Made by a program: the position numbers and the translations under genes | Notes under the pieces: generated by a model | The model's input: only the letters and a program-made list of their open reading frames with translations | Told to the model about the DNA's origin: nothing | Databases searched by the model: none | In this document: positions 22,135 through 28,548 of the stretch, one piece after another | Position numbering within the stretch: position 1 is the first letter of the stretch | Layout: each line of letters begins with the position of its first letter | NCBI GenBank assembly: GCA_036897625.1 | Contig: JAYMTA010000449.1 | Span: forward strand, 1-28,548 | Direction of reading: 5' to 3' | Origin: Pelargonium cotyledonis | Lineage: Eukaryota; Streptophyta; Magnoliopsida; Geraniales; Geraniaceae | DNA: 28,548 bases

Positions 22135-25100
22135 CTACGAGTTTCCCAAATAGAATCCCGCTAAAGATAATAGCACCAAACCACTTGTTGGAGACAAATC
22201 TGGAAACATAAATAAAAAATACATCAAAACTGTACAAAGCTGAAATGCACCAAATAAGCTTTCAAGTGCAGCCCCCCAGAACACTAGAACTCAATACTAA
22301 AAGGTAAAGATATTTGACATTAAAACTGTACAAAGCTGAAATGCACCAAATAAGCTTTCAAGTGCAGTCCCCCACAACACTAGAACTCAATACTAAAAGG
22401 TAAAGATATTTGACATGAAGTCAATTCTAGTATTTGCTCATAGAAAAATGCAACTCAAACACAAAAAGTGTCGTGAAAAAAAAAAACTCAGTATAGGGTC
22501 TCTTAGACATCACAGGAAGTTAAAGAAGTGGACATGTCTCATTTTACATTCTTCGTCAAACTTCTATTGTATAAATCAAAATGTATACTGTATTGACCTA
22601 GATTATCAAGCTTCTAACCGTTGTTCACTGATACAAACAAATAATAAATGTACCCAGAACACTAACTCTAGAGTAACCATGTATGTGGCAACATGGAGTT
22701 GGAGCTTGTAATTGCAATTGGATGGGAAACCCCATTTCCAACTCTAACACCAAATTTCATGCAGCCAAACACAATTCGTAATCACAAGGTTGCCCACAGA
22801 GAACAAACAGTAGGATGCATGCATCAAGAAAAAGTAATAATGATGATAATAAACTGATAAATAACTACAATTAAGAACATACTTCCTGTTGCAATCAGCA
22901 CGGCATGATAAGTTAACAGTCCATATTTGCCAAGCTAAGTGTCCAGAGCCAGCCACTAAAAATGCATAATATGGCCATCCTGCTCAAGATTCAAATAATT
23001 AGGAAAGGCTGGTACAACAATAAGACAACAATACTAAAGTTCAAAGCAAGAAGATAATATTGTAAGTAAACAGTAACTACCAATATCTGCATTGAATCCA
23101 CTGAGGGCAAGACTACTAATGCATGCAAAGCCAAACCCACTAATCCACTCCTTCGTCAAATCCCCAAATCTCAAGGCTGTAGATTTAACACCCACTTTCA
23201 AATCGTCTTCTTTATCCTGAATGTATGATTAGTAATATATGTCATCATATATCAAATGTTTTCTATTAACAATTGTAACCACTCCAAGGTATGTTATATC
23301 AGCATATGAGACTAGAAATGACATTATAAGATGCTATTAACAATTATGTATTGTTGGGAGTTCCTTCCAGAGACAAGATTATATATAATAAGGTGCGTAT
23401 TATGGAGCAAAATAATGCAATTACCAATGTCATGGGATGGATTTCCATACCTGGTGTGCATATATTGTATCATACACGAGAGTCCAACATACTCCAGACA
23501 AGTACAATGGGAGAACAACTGTCGGCTCCAAACTTCCTTTAATTGCAGTCCATCCTAATAAAGCTCCCCAGTTAAAAGTCAAACCTAGAAATGCTTGAGG
23601 CTGGAACAAGAGTAGAATTTGAAAGACTTATCAGTCAATATTCAATAAGCTGTTCATCAAAGATAAGGGAAGAAAATAGTAATTTGAGATATATTAGGAA
23701 GAAGTCCAGAATGTAAATTACCCAATATGTAAACCTCTTCATAAGGGGGTAGGAGAAGACAAGCAGCAAGGACGAAGCACCCAGAATGCGGCTGTTAAAT
23801 AATAGTTATTCTACATTATATCCATTTTAGATGAGCAACAACCATGATATTAATGCAGTTAGCCATGAATTAGTAACATTTCCAAACTAGGAGATATAGC
23901 TTGACAGTGGGAAAATTAACTCTGAAACTATATAAATCATGGGGCAAACTTTTGGTAGCCAAGTTTAATCAGACCGTAATATAACAAGTACTAGACCATA
24001 AAAATTCCGATTTTAATGAGAAATTAGAAGTATGCAAAGCATAAATTTCCATCATCAGTTTTATGGATTACAAAAGTTGACTGTTCTCAATTCTAAAATA
24101 AATATGTTTCCAAATGGTGTAAAGGTTATGGAGTTTATAAAAAATAAATAAAGAACAACCGGAAATCACTTACCTATAGTTATTCAATTGAAGAAGAATC
24201 CCAAGACCCAGCAACAATTGAAACCCGAGGAAACTAAGACCTTGAAATGGTGTCAGTAGACCACTTGCAATTGGTCTTAACTTTGTCCGTTCTACCTGTA
24301 GCAGAGTTTAATTCTATCCTAATTGTAAAAGACACTATAACCAAATACCAGTATCAGACCACTCATAAGCCATAACTGACATGAAAGCAAAAATAGTTAC
24401 CATTGTATCAATATTACGATCAAGAAGGTCATTTATAGTACATCCAGCACCTCTTAAAAGCAAAGCTCCACAACCAAACAGTGCCATCATCTTAAAATCA
24501 GGTAAACTTCCAGGGGTTGCTGCCAACGAAATGGACCTAAGGCAGTAAACAAAGGAGTTGGATATTAAGACTTCAAGCACTCCTCCCATCACAAATTTTA
24601 CATACAAAACAAGATGACAAAATAAAATCAGAAATTGGCAAGTTCAAAAGTATGAACAAGGAACAACTCAAAAACTCATACAACACTAGTCTCTCAACCA
24701 TGAGACTAACATTGCAATTAGTACTTCTTCAAAATGGAAATTCACACTATTTTTCTTCACATCAATGAATCAGAGACACATGACCAGCATGTCATAGCTT
24801 AAAGGAAACCAAAATTATCATACACCATAATCTTTTAGCTTTCTCGGAACCTAGAAACTAGAGCTCTTACCACATACAAGGCCAAGCGAGCAGCCAAGTC
24901 CCAATGGGCTTATCAAGGCGAGCCAGATGAGCATAAGGACGAGCTCTCCTGGGCAAATAGACATCAATCCAAGATAGAGAAGCTCCAACAACCTTGGAAG
25001 ATCCTCCATTTCCAATATCGGCGCTTCTCGTCGTCGGACTGTCTTCGTTCTTCTCTTCATTGGATGAAGATGTGGAGATGCCTGAGACGCATCTGAAGTT

Positions 25101-25328
25101 CGAATAATTATTGGAGATTTCCCGGGAAAATCCGAAATTAGAGGTCCAACTGTAGAATTGTTTGTGTAAATTGAGGGTAGGGTTTGAATTAGGGTTTGAG
25201 GGAGCTTGTGAGGTAAGTTGCTGATTGGAGATGACGGAGTCGGAGAGTGAGAGTGGAGCAAGCAAGGAGGAGGAGAGGGAGGGTTTCAGAATTCTGCGAG
25301 ACGCGCGGGACACCAAAAACAACGCCAT
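22130..25328 (-). CDS. COQ2: COQ2/PPT1, mitochondrial 4-hydroxybenzoate polyprenyltransferase, 8 exons, 412 aa
   Basis: UbiA-family membrane enzyme that joins a long polyprenyl chain to 4-hydroxybenzoate in ubiquinone synthesis at the mitochondrial inner membrane. Exons from the start codon: 25328-24871, 24536-24401, 24295-24174, 23791-23722, 23600-23451, 23216-23081, 22979-22883, 22199-22130; all GT-AG and in phase. The N-terminus ([16 protein letters not shown]) is a Ser/Arg-rich mitochondrial presequence. [19 protein letters not shown] precedes the first Asp-rich motif, Asn188-Asp189-LL-Asp192-RNI-Asp196. The second motif is Asp306-TIYAHQ-Asp313-KEDD. Length and end ([11 protein letters not shown]...) match Arabidopsis PPT1 (about 407 aa). 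Next to motif 1 it has NIDTMVERTK where Arabidopsis has DIDTKVDRTK; the metal-binding Asp residues are kept, so it should be active. Confidence 0.95.
22226..22417. repeat. Tandem duplication, 2 x 96 bp, in COQ2 intron 7
   Basis: Two adjacent 96-base units begin AAAACTGTACAAAGCTG at 22226 and 22322. They differ at only about 2-3 positions (GCAGCCCCCCAGAAC versus GCAGTCCCCCACAAC), so the duplication is recent. It lies about 27 bases from the exon 8 acceptor. Confidence 0.9.
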
Positions 25329-26427
25329 TGTTTCACTGGCATGTACGTATCAGAGCTCGTTTGTTAACTCTACCAAGCTCCTCTCAGAGGTGCTGCGATG
25401 GATTGGTGGAGCTGTTTAGCAAAATGCCGCATCTGGCAGGAGCGAAATTGGCCTTGTACGTTGGTGCAGGGGTTTGAGAGAAAATACGGTTTCCCTGAGA
25501 ATCGATATCACCGATCAACAGTAACTCCAACCCATGTTCCCTCCGGCAACCACCCTAACACAAGTACACAACCCCATCGGAGCACAATATTCACAGAGAG
25601 AAACAGAAAGTGAAAGCGAAGCTAACCTCTAAAAGCCACCGCCTCTCGTTCAGCCACCGGAAATTGGACGAGAAGGCTCTGTTCAGTCCCTTCAGGTGGT
25701 GGCTAATTTCATAATCAAAATGCGAACTGTGAACACAGAGGCTGTGTTGATTTCTCGGCCATGACTTTAACCCGGAAAGCTCCGGCCCCCGGTTTGACCC
25801 GCTTGCCCGAAACACATAATCCCATAAGCACCTTAGAGATTTAAGGAGGTATCGAGAGTGAGTCCACTATCAGAACGAGATCTACACATTTACACCATTC
25901 CGCGTTCATAATGATTTTCATTCAATTCGGGAAAAATAACAAACGCGACGAATCTCTTTCTACCGCATTTTAATATGATCGCGTGCTTTGGGACATGCTA
26001 CCATTTTTTCTCCAATCTAAATCATGAGTTTTCTCTTGAGCAAGCTCGCAAACTCACGGTTAACACATTTATGTCGTTTTTCCAACATTCAAACTAATCT
26101 CCATTCGATGGTATGTCAGAGTTAAATCACATCTCTCTCTCAAAAGGTGTGTTGAGCGAGAATCGAATGCAAGTGCTCTTCCCACTTACATGGTCTGTGT
26201 AGTCAACTGCGCCACTATCCTTTGGTCGGACATGCTACCATTCTAAATGCAATGAATTAAGTGTAAATGAAATTGGATAACACACCAATTTGATTGAAGA
26301 GAGGCAGACATATACATAAATGCTAAAAACAAACAAAAATTAAATTCTAAAGCAATATAAACCAAGGTTATAAAATTCTAGTGAATTTCTCATTAGCAAA
26401 TTCAAAAACTGTTTCGAAATGCACAAA
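25329..26427. other. COQ2 upstream region, no gene seen
   Basis: Contains the COQ2 promoter and leader, then a SINE at 26110-26225. Several open frames of 60-76 codons overlap on both strands at 25225-25815, but none has a recognisable domain. No TATA box was identified with confidence. Confidence 0.45.
26110..26225 (-). mobile_element. tRNA-derived SINE, copy 2
   Basis: On the minus strand, GATAGTGGCGCAGTTGACTA (A-box-like) is followed about 45 bases later by GCATTCGATTCTC (B-box-like) and GCTCAACACACC. The copy at 10320-10432 shares this order and much of the intervening sequence. This copy keeps better box sequences and is likely the younger of the two. Confidence 0.65.
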
Positions 26428-28191
26428 TCTAATATATATATGACCATCCCAATTGAGTGACACATGTCATTTAATTTCATAAATATAAATTAATTATTTC
26501 AATTTCAAATATTCAATTTATGTACATTTAATTATATCATGTTTAAATCAAATTTGATATTATGGGTTTAAAATTTTGATGAGATAAAGATAAATATATA
26601 TTTATTATTATATCTACAAATAAGAATATACGATTGAAATTTAAAAGAATATATACGATAAATGAGAATCCAAGTGTTCACTTATATTTATTAACAACTA
26701 TCCAACATATTAGTACATATCCATAAACAATTATTCATAATTATCTAAAATACTAGCTAAATAACCACTCTATTATTTTTTCGAAAACAAATAACCACTC
26801 TATTATAATTATCTATAATTAATAGATTTCAAATATTATGAACATTAATTATACTAGATATTTATTGTTTAAAATTTAAAATTTTGATGGCATTAATACT
26901 TTTAGATAATTGTTACTATTTATCTATCTTTATTTATATTCATTTCTTTAAATGTTGAGTATTGTTTACTTTTGTGTCATGTTCCTTTGTCAATGCAACA
27001 ACATTAATTTTATACTATTCAAGCTAATATTTTTGAGTTTTTTTTTTTGGTGAATCTCATTTTTTTTATTTCTCTTATAGCCAAGATACTTCATTAGGTA
27101 GATTGTAATGTAGCACAAGGCTGCTTTAGTGAATTTATTATTGTTTTGTGGATCAACTTTTTTTTTGTTTGATTTGATTTGATAATGTTTTTGAGTTTTA
27201 AAATGTATGTATATGGTAATAAAAAAAAAAGTGTGTGTATATAGTTTTATTATAATGTACTGGTCAATTATGCTACGTATTGTGTTTGAGCTTTTTATTA
27301 ATGGTATAAGTTAAATTTTAGGTTAAAGGAAAGAGTTACTCATGTTGTACAGTTCAATTTTTTATATATATTAAAAATATTGATATTATTAAATTACCAC
27401 TATTATTTGAGTTGTCCCTTTTTGTTATAACTTTTTTTAAAGGGACATTGTACAATTTTTATTTAATAGTTTAACATAATTGTATTTTTTAATGCATAAT
27501 AATTAGAATTAATAAAATAAATTTTCCCTTAAAATATATTTTTTTATTCTTTTATACCTTTCTAATTACTAGGCCACCAAAGTTCAATCAAGTTGTGTAT
27601 TATTATTTTTAATAAAATCATTATTTTATTTATTAACAATTTCATTGTTATATGAATTATTTAAGATAGCAAACATTCACCCCTTAAAAAAATAGAAAAC
27701 ATTTATCAAAAAAATTCAAATTACATGCATATTAAAATATTAACGTACTGTTTTAAAAAAACAAAATATTATCATATTGTTATGTTGTTTTTATAACAAA
27801 TTGTAGATATACATACTTAGAGCAAAATTCTGAAACCTATGGTAACTATAGAAGGTAGATCTTCTCCTTTTTAAACTTTAAAGGTATATTATATAATAAA
27901 TTATATTTTTTTACACATACATTGTCAATTTAGTTACTAGATTATCATTGAAATGGAGAGAAGAATGACAATTATAATAAGCTTCACATTTTCACTTTTG
28001 TAAAATTTCAATGAATTCATCTTTCAGTCCAAAAACAGTACATTTTGAACTCAATATGACTAAAAAATAGTTATTTTTTTCTAAATTTATATATGTTTGA
28101 ATTTTGAAAACTTTTATATGATATTCGCGTTATTTCTACAACTTGATAAAATAAAATAAAAAGCCCGAGCCAAGCCGGGTTAAAAGACTAG
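26428..28191 (+). mobile_element. Non-autonomous Helitron (1,764 bp)
   Basis: The 5' terminus reads TCTAATATATATATGACC, then CATCCCAATTGAGTGACACA, a common plant Helitron start. The 3' terminus has a short hairpin (CCCGAGCCAAGCCGGG, 28164-28179) followed after 8 bases by CTAG (28188-28191), fitting the CTRR rule. The base before the start is A and the base after the end is T, as expected for insertion between A and T without target duplication. The interior is very AT-rich and carries no RepHel coding sequence. A small direct repeat (AAATAACCACTCTATTAT, near 26758 and 26788) lies inside. Confidence 0.75.
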
Positions 28192-28384
28192 TGACTGATA
28201 ATTAATATTACCCATTTTATAAGAGAATAATGTACATGTAACAAATTTTCAGCAAGAAAATGGAGGGACAAAATTCTGCAAAAACCCCCCTACCTGTTGC
28301 ATCAAATTACTACACTGCGCGTTTTTATTTGATACATCTAAAATTTAGGGATACAACAACAGATTAAAGAATCTACTAGCTATG
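28192..28384. other. Gap between the Helitron and the last gene, probable 3' UTR
   Basis: About 190 bases directly downstream of the minus-strand stop at 28385. No motif recognised; likely 3' untranslated sequence of that gene, with the Helitron inserted just beyond. Confidence 0.4.
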
Positions 28385-28498
28385 TTAGTTTCCGAAACCG
28401 AAAGGTGATTTTGTCCTACTTCCATCTTCGCCATATTGTTCGTTCCATTTCCTCAATTCATTCATAGTCGAGGCATCAAAGGCAACTGATGGACCAAC
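28385..28498 (-). CDS. Last exon of an unidentified gene (partial)
   Basis: An acceptor (TTTCAG) ends at 28499, and the exon from 28498 is open for 37 codons to a TAA at 28385. It encodes VGPSVAFDASTMNELRKW, NEQYGEDGSRTKS and PFGFGN. The balanced, hydrophilic composition and clean splice border suggest a genuine C-terminus. The rest of the gene lies to the right of the window. I do not recognise the family. Confidence 0.6.
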   Translation of the reverse strand, partial: VGPSVAFDASTMNELRKWNEQYGEDGSRTKSPFGFGN

Positions 28499-28548
28499 CT
28501 GAAACGAAGAAGATATAGTACTCTATTCATCGAGCGGATATGTTAGTT

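Noticed and set aside
25225-25815. Overlapping open frames on both strands upstream of COQ2
   Set aside because: Part is antisense to COQ2 exon 1; the rest has no family motif, and several frames overlap one another, as expected of chance in a GC-richer stretch.

Overview
The window is nuclear DNA of a flowering plant, most likely a core eudicot. The genes are intron-rich with GT-AG borders, non-coding DNA is AT-rich, and small plant-type transposons are scattered through introns and intergenic DNA. The species cannot be fixed from the sequence alone. All recognisable host genes lie on the minus strand. Exon coordinates below were read by hand, and every join keeps phase.

Layout: 1-1064 is the broken 5' part of a LINE (ORF1, minus strand). 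1065-3750 is non-coding, with diverged direct repeats and a duplicated block of about 224 bp. 3948-9808 is a complete 12-exon gene for a pfkB-family carbohydrate kinase (367 aa), with a TATA box near 10270 and an optional upstream 5' exon. 10320-11372 is intergenic, with a tRNA-type SINE and a long AG repeat. 11373-18355 is a 9-exon receptor-like kinase of the ALE2 type (772 aa). 18900-20600 holds Mutator-like MITEs. 20616-20988 is an isolated first exon of a YSL (oligopeptide/metal-nicotianamine) transporter with no downstream exons, so a truncated gene. 22130-25328 is a complete 8-exon COQ2/PPT1 gene (mitochondrial 4-hydroxybenzoate polyprenyltransferase, 412 aa), followed by an unexplained open frame. 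26428-28191 is a non-autonomous Helitron with both termini visible. 28385-28498 is the last exon of an unidentified minus-strand gene running off the right edge.

The genes do not form a pathway or cluster: sugar kinase, epidermal receptor kinase, metal transporter remnant and ubiquinone biosynthesis are ordinary unlinked plant functions. The interest lies in the non-coding fraction: three copies of one hAT-like MITE family across two genes, a Stowaway MITE plus a decayed relative, two copies of one SINE family (one just upstream of the kinase TATA box), a possible alternative N-terminus that would add a plastid-like presequence to the sugar kinase, and clustered unusual substitutions in the receptor kinase domain. 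I found no CRISPR, no bacterial-type system, no rRNA and no convincing tRNA gene.
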